The position numbers and the translations under genes are program-made. DNA of 64,000 bases from Thermohahella caldifontis (lineage in GTDB: Bacteria > Pseudomonadota > Gammaproteobacteria > Pseudomonadales > Oleiphilaceae), in NCBI RefSeq assembly GCF_041153465.1, contig NZ_CP154858.1, forward strand, positions 1,798,001 to 1,862,000, written 5' to 3'. The notes under the pieces are model-generated. The model had not been told where the DNA came from and did no database searches. It saw nothing but the letters and a program-made list of their open reading frames with translations. Each line of letters starts with the position of its first letter. Within the stretch, counting starts at the first letter, position 1. Below are positions 1 through 9,142 of the stretch, piece after piece.

Positions 1-1
1 C

Positions 2-1609
2 CCTACCGGTACCGGAAAGACCCTGGCCGTCCTGTACCCCGCCCTGCGTGCCCTGGCACACCGGCCGGACAGCCGCATTCTGTATCTCAGCGCCCGCCGG
101 GCAACCCGTGCCATGGTGCAGGATACACTGGATCGTTACGGGCAGGGCTGGCCACTGCGGATTCTGGCGCTGGAAGCCCGGACGCGGCTGTGCCGGCAAC
201 CGGAGGGGTGCGACTGTCGGGCAGAGACCTGGGCTGCACTGGCAGAGGCCCGCCGTGATGCCCTCAGTCTGCAGGACTGGACGCCAGACGTGCTGTCCGG
301 TATCGCACTCCGGCACCGGGTATGTCCCCATGCTCTGCAACAGGCGCTGGCCCCCTGGGCGGATGTGGTGATCGGTGACTATCACGCTGCCTTCGCCCCT
401 GCCGGCGGTGAGAGCCTGAGGCCCTTTGGCCAGCACACCCTGCTGCTCGTGGATGAAGTCCACAACCTGCATGACCGGCTCTGCGACCACCTGTCCCTGG
501 ACATCCCGACCGGCAAGGCGGAAGGCTTCTCCAACCTGCCGCTGGTACGTGCCGCGCGCCGCCATGCCCTTGGAGACTGGCATCCCCTCGCAGAGCTGTC
601 TCAGCGTAGCCGCGAGCGTACACTGGAGCACGTCGGCGCCCTACTCGCTGACCTGCAGCACCAGTGGGAAAGACCGGCAGACCTGTTGCAGGATACCCGA
701 CCCGACCAGGCCCGGCTGGAGACGCTCCTGCGCCTCGTCACACTGCTCAGGCAGCCGGAAGACACTTTGGCCTGGTGCCGGGAACCGCACTGTATCCGCC
801 TGCGGGCGCTCGATGCCAGGGCACTGATCCGGAGCCGCCTGGACGAGGCGAGTGCCTGCGTGCTGTTTTCTGCCACCCTGTCCCCCCTGCCAGTCTGGCA
901 GGATCTGTTTGACGTGCCGGACGCTCATACGCTGACACTACCCTCTCCCTTCCCCGAGTCACACCGCCGCGTGATCACGGTGACCGGCATTGATCTGCGC
1001 CAGCGTACCCGCACCCACAGCCTCGGGCCGGTGGCCCATCTTGCCGCCCGGATATGGCTCGCGCGCCCCGGCAACTATCTGATCTTCACCCCCACCCACC
1101 GCTACGCCCGACAACTGCTTGAAATCCTGACCGCCCTCTATCCGGATCTGCCCGTTCAGGTGGCAGGGGACGCGGAAGCCGACCACGCGCTGATGCGGCG
1201 GCTGGCCAGAGACCCACAGACCGGGCTGGTGCTGACCGCTCTGTCGGGGCGCTGGTGTGAAGGGATTGATCTGCGTGGCGAAGCGCTTGTAGGGGTGGTG
1301 GTTCTGGGCACCGGCATGCCGCCCTGGGATGACTTTCAGCGACTGAAGGCGGAAAGGCTGTCCCGGCAGGGACTCGACGGTCACCTGCATGGCTTTGTCT
1401 ATCCCGGATGGATGCGGGTGCTGCAGGCAGCCGGTCGGGTCATCCGCAGCCAGAGCGACCGCGGCGTGATCATTCTGGTGGACCAGCGCTGGTCTCAGCC
1501 CCCCTGGCGCGCACTGCTGGAAGCGACCTTTCCACAGATCCATGACAGCCGAACGCCCCGGCATCTGGAGGCGATACTGGGGCGCTTCTGGACAGATGTC
1601 AGACGCTGA
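2..1609 (+). CDS. ATP-dependent Fe-S helicase, XPD/DinG-like (5' end outside the window)
   Basis: C-terminal part of a superfamily 2 DNA helicase of the Rad3/XPD/DinG type. The reading frame is already open at the window edge and its first visible residues are the Walker A motif PTGTGKT (bases 2-22), so only the start is missing. The DEAH-type box reads DEVH (bases 452-463). Four cysteines lie between Walker A and the DEVH box (LCR, GCDC, VCPH), the pattern of the 4Fe-4S domain of this family. The C-terminal half has the helicase motif QAAGRVIRSQSDRG followed by LVDQRW. The family unwinds DNA 5'-3' during repair. The stop codon directly abuts the stop of the convergent phosphate transporter gene. 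Family is clear; exact orthologue (DinG, YoaA or the nuclease-associated type) is not. Confidence 0.88.
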   Translation, partial: PTGTGKTLAVLYPALRALAHRPDSRILYLSARRATRAMVQDTLDRYGQGWPLRILALEARTRLCRQPEGCDCRAETWAALAEARRDALSLQDWTPDVLSGIALRHRVCPHALQQALAPWADVVIGDYHAAFAPAGGESLRPFGQHTLLLVDEVHNLHDRLCDHLSLDIPTGKAEGFSNLPLVRAARRHALGDWHPLAELSQRSRERTLEHVGALLADLQHQWERPADLLQDTRPDQARLETLLRLVTLLRQPEDTLAWCREPHCIRLRALDARALIRSRLDEASACVLFSATLSPLPVWQDLFDVPDAHTLTLPSPFPESHRRVITVTGIDLRQRTRTHSLGPVAHLAARIWLARPGNYLIFTPTHRYARQLLEILTALYPDLPVQVAGDAEADHALMRRLARDPQTGLVLTALSGRWCEGIDLRGEALVGVVVLGTGMPPWDDFQRLKAERLSRQGLDGHLHGFVYPGWMRVLQAAGRVIRSQSDRGVIILVDQRWSQPPWRALLEATFPQIHDSRTPRHLEAILGRFWTDVRR

Positions 1610-3178
1610 TCAGGGCAGCATGAATCCGCGAATGGCATAGAAGGCGATCGCCGCAATCACGGCCGTGGCCGGCACCGTAATGACCCACGCGGCCGCAATT
1701 TTCCAGAGATGCGAGCGCGTCACCAGCTTTTCCTTGTACACCTTCTTGAGCCGCTTGCGCTCCGGTTTGGTCAGCGGCATTTCCTTCTTGTGCTTCTTCG
1801 CCCAATCCAGCATCTGTTTCATTTCGTCCACGGAGGCACCACGGAATTCCTTCAGGAACTTCTCGATCCGCTCCCGCTCCGCCTCGTCATGTTGCTCGGC
1901 AATCTTGTGCAGCTCGGACGCATAGCTGGTCTTGAGGATCTCTCTCAGAAAGCCCACACCAAACACGGCGCCCACGGCAATGTGCGTGGTGCTGACCGGC
2001 AGGCCAAGCTGGGACGCCAGAATCACCGTCATGGCCGCCGCCAGCGAAATGCAGAAGGCCCGGGTCTTGTCCAGCTCGGTGATTTCGCTGCCCACGGTAC
2101 GGATGACCCGCGGCCCGTAGAGCAGCAGACCAATAGAAATGCCCACCGCACCCACCATCATGACCCAGGTGGGAATCGCCGCCTTGGTATGGATCACGCC
2201 GTGCTCCAGTGCATCCGTAATGGCGGCCAGAGGTCCGACCGCGTTGGCCACATCGTTGGCACCATGGGCAAAACTGAGGAAAGCAGCTGCCAGAATCAGC
2301 GGCCAGGTGAACAGATCACTGACACTCTCTCGGTTGTTGTCCATATCCCGGGACTGGCGGGCAACCCGCGCCTTCACAAACAGCCAGGCAACCACAGCCA
2401 CCCCGAAACCGATGATCGCCGCCTGCCCGAAGGGCACCTTGTACAGGTGCTTGAGCCCCTTGATGATCAGGTAAGTACTGAAGGCCCAGATCATCAGGCC
2501 TATCCAGAGTGGGACCCAGCGTCGGGCGGCATGAATGCGGTCCGGCTGAAAGAGCACGGTCTTTTTGATTGCAAACAGAAACGTGGCCGCCAGCGCTCCA
2601 CCCAACGCCGGGGAGATCACCCAGCTGGCGGCAATCTTGCCCATGGTGCCCCAATGAGCCACCTCCATACCGCCTGCGGCAATGCCGGCCCCCAGCACAC
2701 CGCCGACAATGGAATGTGTGGTAGATACCGGCGCACCCACGGCCGTGGCCAGGTTGAGCCAGATGCCGCCGGCAAGCAGTGCCGCCATCATCAGCCAGAC
2801 GAAGGTGCTGGTATCCGCCACCAGTTGCGGATCAATGATCCCCTTCTTGATGGTGCTGACCACATTGCCCCCGGCAATCAGTGCACCGCTGGCCTCGAAG
2901 ATGGCCGCAATCATCAGTGCACCCAGCAGTGTAACGGCCCTGGCACCGACAATGGGGCCGACGTTGTTGGCCACATCATTGGCCCCGATGTTCAGCGCCA
3001 TGTAGCCGCCGATGACCGCAGCGGCGACCAGCATGCCCCCTCCCTGGAGCGAGCCCAGGTGGCTCGTGGCGTACAGGAACACAATCAACAGAAACAGCAG
3101 CGCAGCACCCAGACGGGCAATGTCCTGCTGACCGACAGCGGTGGCTTTTTCCACCTGATCGATATTGGAAATATCCAT
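1610..3178 (-). CDS. Inorganic phosphate transporter, PiT family
   Basis: Integral membrane low-affinity phosphate (metal-phosphate) carrier of 522 residues. The family's duplicated signature is present twice: GANDVANNVGPIVGA in the N-terminal half and HGANDVANAVGPLAA in the C-terminal half. Many hydrophobic segments surround a cytoplasmic, charged region near residues 410-480 (KKHKKEMPLTKPERKRLKK). The ATG start has a GAGG ribosome site 6 bases upstream. It complements the high-affinity Pst system further along the window. I see no Pho box in front of it, which is normal for a constitutive PiT carrier. Substrate (phosphate, not sulfate) is inferred from the family. Confidence 0.93.
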   Translation of the reverse strand: MDISNIDQVEKATAVGQQDIARLGAALLFLLIVFLYATSHLGSLQGGGMLVAAAVIGGYMALNIGANDVANNVGPIVGARAVTLLGALMIAAIFEASGALIAGGNVVSTIKKGIIDPQLVADTSTFVWLMMAALLAGGIWLNLATAVGAPVSTTHSIVGGVLGAGIAAGGMEVAHWGTMGKIAASWVISPALGGALAATFLFAIKKTVLFQPDRIHAARRWVPLWIGLMIWAFSTYLIIKGLKHLYKVPFGQAAIIGFGVAVVAWLFVKARVARQSRDMDNNRESVSDLFTWPLILAAAFLSFAHGANDVANAVGPLAAITDALEHGVIHTKAAIPTWVMMVGAVGISIGLLLYGPRVIRTVGSEITELDKTRAFCISLAAAMTVILASQLGLPVSTTHIAVGAVFGVGFLREILKTSYASELHKIAEQHDEAERERIEKFLKEFRGASVDEMKQMLDWAKKHKKEMPLTKPERKRLKKVYKEKLVTRSHLWKIAAAWVITVPATAVIAAIAFYAIRGFMLP

Positions 3179-3335
3179 GCTGACCTCAAGGGAGTTTGAA
3201 ACCGCGCGAACTTTACCACAACCGCAAGGAACCTGCGAGAATCGGAGGGTCAGGGACTGTCAAACCGAACCATTTCATGCACACGATTCGGACTGGACGG
3301 GCACATCGTGTGCCCGCCCGTCAGCACAATCGAAG

Positions 3336-6300
3336 TCAGGCCTCTGCCGGCCGGCGCTCCCGATGGCTCAAATACAGATACATGGCCGGCACAACAAAAA
3401 GCGTGAACAGTGTGCCGATGGAGAGCCCCGCGGCAATCACCAGCCCGATGTCGAAGCGGCTGGCGGCTCCGGCACCGGTGGCCAGCAACAGCGGGATCAC
3501 CCCCACCACCATGGCCGCCGTCGTCATGAGGATGGCGCGCAGGCGCATGCCGGCCGCATGCTCAATCGCCTCGCGGCGGCCCATGCCCTGTTCGCGCAGC
3601 TGGTTGGCGAAGGACACCATGAGAATGCCGTGCTTGGAGATCAGTCCGATGAGCGTCACCAGGCCAATCTGCGTGTAGATGTTGAGGGAGGTCACGCCCA
3701 GCGCAATCGGCAACAGTGCCCCGACCAGAGACAGCGGGACGCTGACCAGGATGATGAACGGGTCGCGGAAGCTCTCGAACTGAGCCGCCAGCACCAGATA
3801 GATCAGGATCAGCGCCAGCACGAAGGTCATCACCAGATCACTGCCCTCCTGCTTGAACTGCCGGGACTGACCCGCATAATCCAGCCGGATGTCCGCCGGC
3901 AGGCGCTCGCGTGCCGTCTGCTCAAAGAATGCCAGTGCATCCCCCAGGCTCACCCCTGGGCGCATCACGCCCTCGATCACCATCGCATTCATCTGCTGGA
4001 ACTGGCCCCGGGCATTGGGTTCCACCCCTTCCACCACGCGTCCGATTGTGGACAGGGGCAGCATCTCGCCGGCAGCCGAGCGCACATAGATCCGCGTCAG
4101 GATATCCGGTGTCAGGCGGGCCTGGCGCTCCATCTGCGGGATGACCTTGTAGCTGCGTCCTTCCACGCTGTATCGGGTCACGTAACCACCGCTGAGTGAC
4201 GTGGCCAGCGCGCGGCCGATATCCGCCATGCTGATGCCCAGCTCGGCGGCACGGGCCCGGTCAATTTCCAGTCGGGCATTCGGCTTGTTGAACTTCAGGT
4301 CCGCATTGATAAAGAAGAACTTGCCGCTCTTGCGCGCCGCATCCATCAGTTCCTCGCCCATCTCGTACAGCGTTTCGTACGGGCGCGCGGCCGTCAGCAC
4401 CACCTGAAGCGGCAGCCCGGTTGCACCGGGCAGTGTCGGCAGGTTGAAGGAAACCGTCCGCAGGCCGGCGATCTGCCCCATCTGCCCCTGCATCTGAGGC
4501 ACCAGTTGCATCTGGGTCTGGCTGCGCTCGGACCAGGGCTTCAGAATCACGCCGGACATGGTGGTGTTGACACTGCCGTTGGCCCCCACCACGATGAAGT
4601 AATCCGAGCGGCCCTCGAACTGGTCGAAGATGGCCATCATCTGGTCCACATACGCCTGCGAGTACTCGATGGTGGCATTTTCCGGCGCAGTGGAAATGCT
4701 GAACACCACGCCCTGATCTTCCGGTCGGGCCAGCTCCTTCTTGCTGAACAGGTAGAGCCCGGCACAGCTGACCAGAATCACCACAACCACCACCAGGGTC
4801 ACAGGCCGGTAATCGAGACTACCATGCAGACGGCTCTCGTAAGCCTTGCGCAGCGACTCAAAACGCGCATCCAGCCAGCTGGCCAGCCGCCCCTGTTGCG
4901 GTGTGAGCAGCCTGGAGCTCATCATGGGCGACAGGGTCAGGGCGATGACCCCCGAAATGATGACCGCACCGGCCAGCGTGAAGGCAAACTCCTTGAACAG
5001 ACCACCGGTCAGGCCGCCCATGAAGCCGATGGGCGCATACACGGTTGCCAGCGTCAGTGTCATGGCCACTACCGGGCCGGCAATTTCGCGCGCCCCCTGA
5101 ATGGCGGCCTGAAAGGGTGTAAGTCCTTCCTCGATATGTCGGTGAATGTTCTCGACCACCACAATGGCGTCGTCCACCACCAGGCCAATGGCCAGCACCA
5201 TGGCCAAAAGCGTCAGCAGGTTGATGGAGTAGCCCAGCATGAGCAGGAAGAGACAGACCCCCACCAGCGACAGCGGAATGGTCACCACGGGCACCAGTAC
5301 CGACCGCACCGAGCCCAGGAAAAGAAAAATCACGAAAATCACGATCACCGTGGCTTCACCCACGGTCTTGATGACCTCGTTGATGGAGTCGCGGATAAAG
5401 CGCGTGGCGTCATAGGCCACCTTCATGTTCAGCGCGGACGGCAACTGACGGCGGATATCCGGCAGACGCGCATAGACGGCATCGATCACGTCCAGCGGAT
5501 TGGCGGAAGGCAGAGCATTGATGGCCATGAACACGGCGCGCTGACCGTTGAAATACACGGCCGAGTCCTCGCTTTCCGCGCCCAGTTCCACACTGGCCAC
5601 ATCCTCCAGGCGCACCAGAGTGCCCTGATCGCGCTTCACCACCAGGCGCCGGAATTCGGCCAGATCATGCAGGTCCGTATCGGCGGAAAGGTTGATGGCA
5701 ATGTACTGCCCCTTGCTCTGCCCCGCAGCCGAGAGGAAGCTGTTGCTGCCCACCGCCGCTGCCACGTCCTGGGGTGTCAACCCAAAGGCGGCCAGTTTCT
5801 GCGGATTGAGCCATATACGCATGGCAAAGGTCTTGGCCCCCAGCAATTGCGCTTCGGAAACGCCCTCTGTGGTTTCCAGCAAGGGTTGAACTACGCGCTT
5901 GAGGTAATCGGTGATCTGGGCCTCGCTCATGGCATCGCTGTAGAAGCTGAGATAGAGCAGTGCCGTGGTCTGTGCGGCCTGCTTGGCGATCACGGGTTCC
6001 TCGGCTTCTTCGGGCAGCTGCTGGCGCACCTCGGCCACTTTCGACAGCACTTCCGTCATGGCCGTGTCCGAGTTCTGGCCCAGTTTCAGATGCACCTCCA
6101 CCACGCTGACGCTCTGCTTGCTGGTGGATTTCAGATAATCCACCCCCTCTGTCGAGGCCACGGCCTGCTGGATGGGCGAGGTGATGAAGCCGGCGACCAG
6201 GTCGGAGCTGGCACCCGGATACGCCGTGGTAATGGTGATGACGGCACTTTCCAGCTCCGGATACTGCCGCACCTGCATGGACTTGATGGCGTTGAGGCCG

Positions 6301-6371
6301 AGCAGCAGAATCACCAGGCTGACCACCGAGGCCAGCACCGGCCGGCGAATAAAGATGTCGGTAAAGTGCAT
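3336..6371 (-). CDS. RND multidrug efflux permease, HAE1 (AcrB/MexB) family
   Basis: Inner-membrane proton-driven drug exporter of 1011 residues, the family's usual length. It starts with the typical FTDIFIRRPVLASVV, has the first transmembrane helix at about residues 10-30, two large periplasmic loops, and the proton-relay aspartates in VVDDAIVVVENIH (about residues 400-401). A second block of helices runs from about 850 to the end. Its start codon shares bases with the stop of the adaptor gene (TAATG), so the two are translationally coupled. No outer-membrane TolC-like gene is next to it, so it probably uses a channel encoded elsewhere. Drug range cannot be read from sequence. Confidence 0.95.
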   Translation of the reverse strand: MHFTDIFIRRPVLASVVSLVILLLGLNAIKSMQVRQYPELESAVITITTAYPGASSDLVAGFITSPIQQAVASTEGVDYLKSTSKQSVSVVEVHLKLGQNSDTAMTEVLSKVAEVRQQLPEEAEEPVIAKQAAQTTALLYLSFYSDAMSEAQITDYLKRVVQPLLETTEGVSEAQLLGAKTFAMRIWLNPQKLAAFGLTPQDVAAAVGSNSFLSAAGQSKGQYIAINLSADTDLHDLAEFRRLVVKRDQGTLVRLEDVASVELGAESEDSAVYFNGQRAVFMAINALPSANPLDVIDAVYARLPDIRRQLPSALNMKVAYDATRFIRDSINEVIKTVGEATVIVIFVIFLFLGSVRSVLVPVVTIPLSLVGVCLFLLMLGYSINLLTLLAMVLAIGLVVDDAIVVVENIHRHIEEGLTPFQAAIQGAREIAGPVVAMTLTLATVYAPIGFMGGLTGGLFKEFAFTLAGAVIISGVIALTLSPMMSSRLLTPQQGRLASWLDARFESLRKAYESRLHGSLDYRPVTLVVVVVILVSCAGLYLFSKKELARPEDQGVVFSISTAPENATIEYSQAYVDQMMAIFDQFEGRSDYFIVVGANGSVNTTMSGVILKPWSERSQTQMQLVPQMQGQMGQIAGLRTVSFNLPTLPGATGLPLQVVLTAARPYETLYEMGEELMDAARKSGKFFFINADLKFNKPNARLEIDRARAAELGISMADIGRALATSLSGGYVTRYSVEGRSYKVIPQMERQARLTPDILTRIYVRSAAGEMLPLSTIGRVVEGVEPNARGQFQQMNAMVIEGVMRPGVSLGDALAFFEQTARERLPADIRLDYAGQSRQFKQEGSDLVMTFVLALILIYLVLAAQFESFRDPFIILVSVPLSLVGALLPIALGVTSLNIYTQIGLVTLIGLISKHGILMVSFANQLREQGMGRREAIEHAAGMRLRAILMTTAAMVVGVIPLLLATGAGAASRFDIGLVIAAGLSIGTLFTLFVVPAMYLYLSHRERRPAEA

Positions 6372-7477
6372 TACTGACCTCCGGTCGCCAGGCTCACGCG
6401 GTTGTCGATCTTCACGGGTGTCCCGTTCTGCAGTTTCAGTTGACCGGCCGTGACCACGGTTTCACCGGGCCTGAGGCCGTCGAGGATGCGGATCATGCCA
6501 TCCTGAACTGCGCCCGTCTTCACGTAGCGCCGTTCCACCGTGGGCGGCTCACCTTCGCTTGCCGGCTTCTGCACCACAAAGGCAACATTCCCGTAGAGAT
6601 GGGTTTCAACGGCCGTCTGAGGCACTACCACCACGTTTTCAGGCGCGCCGACCAGCACCTTGAGCGTGGCGAACATGCCCGGTACCAATGTCAGCCCGGG
6701 GTTCGCAAAGGTTGCACGCACCTTCAGGTTCCGGGAGGCGTCACTGATACGCGCATCCAGTGCACTCACCTGGCCCCGAAAAACCTGATCCGGGAGGGCC
6801 GCCATGCGGGCCTCCACCGTCAGGCCGGGGTGAATGCGACCGGCCCAGTGTTCGGGCACGCTGAAATCCACGTACACGCGTTCGCGGCCCAGCAGCGTGG
6901 CGATGGGTGTCCCTGGCTGGAGATACTGACCGGGCGACACCTTGCGGATGCCGATTTCACCATCAAAGGGGGCACGCAAGGTTTTTTTGGCGATCCGGGC
7001 CTTCTGAGCGGCCACGTTGGCCTCGGCACTCGCCAGGTTGGCCCGGCTGGTTTCAAAGTCCAGCGAACTGGCCACCTTGCGTTCACGCAGCTTCAGGTCG
7101 CGCTCATAATTGGCACGGGCCAGGGCCAGTGCGGCTTCCAGCCCGCGCAGCACCGCCTCATCCTCGGTCGTGTCGAGTTCCACCAGCACATCACCGGCAC
7201 GAACCCGCTGACCAGATTCAAAACGGATCGCACGAATGACACCGGGAACCTCCGTCGTCAGCGCCACCTCATGTTCCGCCTTCACCGTCCCCACGCTCTC
7301 GACGAAGGGTTGCCATTGCGCCGTGCTCACCTCCGTGGCGGACACCACCACAGGTGGCGGCTTCATGCTGGCAAAGTACTGTGCCATCATCTGTGGCCGC
7401 ACCACCCCCAGAAAATAAAATGTGCCGCCAAACACGGCTCCCAGCACCACAATGGCGATGGCCATCCGCTTCCACAT
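6371..7477 (-). CDS. RND efflux periplasmic adaptor (membrane fusion protein)
   Basis: Periplasmic adaptor of 368 residues that links the RND permease to an outer-membrane channel. An N-terminal membrane anchor (about residues 5-25) is followed by the lipoyl/barrel-sandwich halves (VALTTEVPGVIRAIRFESGQ and APFDGEIGIRKVSPGQYL), with an alpha-helical hairpin between them rich in Ala, Glu and Arg, then a beta-barrel and a C-terminal membrane-proximal domain. Its ATG lies 2 bases after the tetR stop (TGACCATG), with a GAGAGGA ribosome site inside the end of tetR. Order tetR-MFP-RND on one strand indicates an operon. Confidence 0.94.
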   Translation of the reverse strand: MWKRMAIAIVVLGAVFGGTFYFLGVVRPQMMAQYFASMKPPPVVVSATEVSTAQWQPFVESVGTVKAEHEVALTTEVPGVIRAIRFESGQRVRAGDVLVELDTTEDEAVLRGLEAALALARANYERDLKLRERKVASSLDFETSRANLASAEANVAAQKARIAKKTLRAPFDGEIGIRKVSPGQYLQPGTPIATLLGRERVYVDFSVPEHWAGRIHPGLTVEARMAALPDQVFRGQVSALDARISDASRNLKVRATFANPGLTLVPGMFATLKVLVGAPENVVVVPQTAVETHLYGNVAFVVQKPASEGEPPTVERRYVKTGAVQDGMIRILDGLRPGETVVTAGQLKLQNGTPVKIDNRVSLATGGQ

Positions 7478-7479
7478 GG

Positions 7480-8088
7480 TCAGTCCTCTCTCCTCAGCCG
7501 GTATTCGTCAGTCACGAGCCCACGCCAGGCCACCTCAAAGGACTGGCGTATGGCCTCTTCATCCACGGTTGTCTTGCCGCCCATCTGCCACTTGACCAGA
7601 TTGATCATGGGCATGAACAGGCAGGCACTGATCACTTCCTTGGTCAGTGGACGAAGCACCCCGTCATCCATCAGGCGACGGTAATAACGGTGCAGGAATT
7701 CAAAAAAATCCATGACCTGCTCTCGGGACGCCTCCGTAATCACCGGGTTGTTGCCGAACTGTTCGACAAACAGGAAGTCTTCGGGCTGCTCCCGAAGGTA
7801 GGTCCACATGGCCCGCCACACCTCATAGAGCGCTGCCCTGGGTGGGCGGGTGTCATCCAGGGCCGCGCGCAGACTGGCGCTCATCCGGTAGTAGATGCCG
7901 ATGAACAGCTTGTTGAGCATGTCATCCTTGTTCTCGAAGTGCACGTACAGGGTAGCCGGTGACACTCCGGCTGCCGCGGCAATGCGTGCCACCGAGGCAC
8001 CGGCCAACCCGCGCTCGTTGATCACGTGGATCGCCGCCCGGAAAATACGGATACGTTTGTCATCATCTTTGGTTCGCATGGGCTGCAT
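7480..8088 (-). CDS. TetR/AcrR-family regulator of the efflux operon
   Basis: Small dimeric repressor of about 202 residues. The helix-turn-helix is VARIAAAAGVSPATLYVHFENKDDML, a textbook TetR N-terminal domain; the rest is the variable ligand-binding domain. The frame is open up to an ATG at 8109, but that codon lies inside an inverted repeat that looks like the operator, and no start here has a strong ribosome site. I therefore prefer the ATG at 8088 (MQPMRTKDD); the ATG at 8079 is also possible. First gene of the tetR-MFP-RND operon, so it probably represses itself and the pump. Inducer unknown. Confidence 0.88.
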   Translation of the reverse strand: MQPMRTKDDDKRIRIFRAAIHVINERGLAGASVARIAAAAGVSPATLYVHFENKDDMLNKLFIGIYYRMSASLRAALDDTRPPRAALYEVWRAMWTYLREQPEDFLFVEQFGNNPVITEASREQVMDFFEFLHRYYRRLMDDGVLRPLTKEVISACLFMPMINLVKWQMGGKTTVDEEAIRQSFEVAWRGLVTDEYRLRRED

Positions 8089-8096
8089 GTTAAACG

Positions 8097-8110
8097 AATG
8101 AACATTCATT
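8097..8110. promoter_or_regulatory. Candidate TetR operator, AATGAA-CA-TTCATT
   Basis: Perfect 6-base inverted repeat with a 2-base spacer, immediately upstream of the preferred start of the efflux tetR gene and about 120 bases before rimK. Size and symmetry match operators bound by TetR-family dimers. Autoregulation is inferred from position. Confidence 0.55.
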
Positions 8111-8228
8111 TAAAACACGATTGCGGCAAATGCGTATCCGTCGCGCATGTGACGTATCCGGGACAGCCGGCATCCAAATGCACTACACTGAATCAGACCC
8201 CGTTACCCTGTGGAACAAGGAACACCTC

Positions 8229-9140
8229 ATGAAAGTCGCCATTCTCAGCCGAAATGCCAAACTCTACTCCACCCGCCGACTGAAGGAAGAAGGACAGGCC
8301 CGCGGGCACGAAGTCCACGTGATCGATACGCTGCGCTGTTACATGAACATTTCCTCCGGACGCCCGTCGATCCACTACAAGGGCGAGGATCTGCAGGGCT
8401 TTGATGCCGTCATTCCCCGGATCGGTGCCTCCATTACCTTTTACGGCACCGCCGTGCTGCGCCAGTTCGAAATGATGGGGGTCACCCCGCTCAACGAATC
8501 CGTGGCCATCACCCGGTCACGCGACAAGCTGCGCAGTCTGCAGCTCCTGTCACGCAAGGGCGTCGGCCTGCCGGTGACCGGTTTTGCCCACTCGCCTGAC
8601 GACATCAATGACCTGATCGAGATGGTCGGCGGTGCCCCGCTGGTCATCAAGTTGCTGGAGGGTACCCAGGGCATCGGTGTGGTGCTGGCCGAAACCCGAA
8701 AGGCGGCAGAAAGCGTCATCGAAGCCTTCATGGGGCTGAAGGCCAACATCCTTGTCCAGGAATTCATCAAGGAAGCCGGCGGAGCGGATATCCGCTGTCT
8801 GGTGGTCGGCGACAAGGTGGTGGCCGCCATGAAGCGGCAGGCCCAGGCCGGTGAGTTCCGCTCCAATCTCCACCGGGGCGGCAGCGCCCAGATCATCCGC
8901 ATCACGCCGGAGGAGCGCTCCACTGCCGTGCGCGCGGCAAAAATCATGGGCCTGAACGTGGCAGGCGTGGATATCCTGCGATCCAATCATGGCCCGGTAG
9001 TCATGGAGGTCAACTCCTCCCCCGGACTGGAAGGCATCGAATCGGCCACCGGCAAGAACGTTGCTGCGCTTATCTACGCGCACCTGGAAAAGGCCATCCA
9101 GTCACCAGGCAAAAGCACCCGCACACGAGGCAAGGGCTGA
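8229..9140 (+). CDS. rimK: RimK-family alpha-L-glutamate ligase
   Basis: ATP-grasp ligase of 303 residues that adds glutamates to the C-terminus of ribosomal protein S6 in E. coli. The protein keeps the E. coli layout: the catalytic metal ligands fall at Asp248, Glu260 and Asn262 (GVDIL, MEVNSSPG), and the glycine-rich ATP loop EGTQGIGV is at about 144-151. The ATG at 8229 is preferred over upstream in-frame starts because an AAGGAAC ribosome site precedes it and it begins with the family's MKVAILSR. The next gene, a zinc aspartoacylase-like hydrolase, starts 2 bases after its stop. A diverged paralogue faces it 1 kb downstream. Target protein in this organism is inferred. Confidence 0.93.
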   Translation: MKVAILSRNAKLYSTRRLKEEGQARGHEVHVIDTLRCYMNISSGRPSIHYKGEDLQGFDAVIPRIGASITFYGTAVLRQFEMMGVTPLNESVAITRSRDKLRSLQLLSRKGVGLPVTGFAHSPDDINDLIEMVGGAPLVIKLLEGTQGIGVVLAETRKAAESVIEAFMGLKANILVQEFIKEAGGADIRCLVVGDKVVAAMKRQAQAGEFRSNLHRGGSAQIIRITPEERSTAVRAAKIMGLNVAGVDILRSNHGPVVMEVNSSPGLEGIESATGKNVAALIYAHLEKAIQSPGKSTRTRGKG

Positions 9141-9142
9141 CC

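Noticed and set aside
1709..3199. Long plus-strand open frame opposite the phosphate transporter
   Set aside because: Rich in His, Gln and Gly and antisense to a clear PiT gene; typical mirror frame in GC-rich DNA. The same holds for long frames opposite the RND, pst, penicillin-acylase and rpoD genes.
3299..3315. GGGCAC-N5-GTGCCC hairpin between the RND and phosphate-transporter genes
   Set aside because: A clean inverted repeat but without a T-run on either strand, so I do not call it a terminator; it may be chance in GC-rich DNA.
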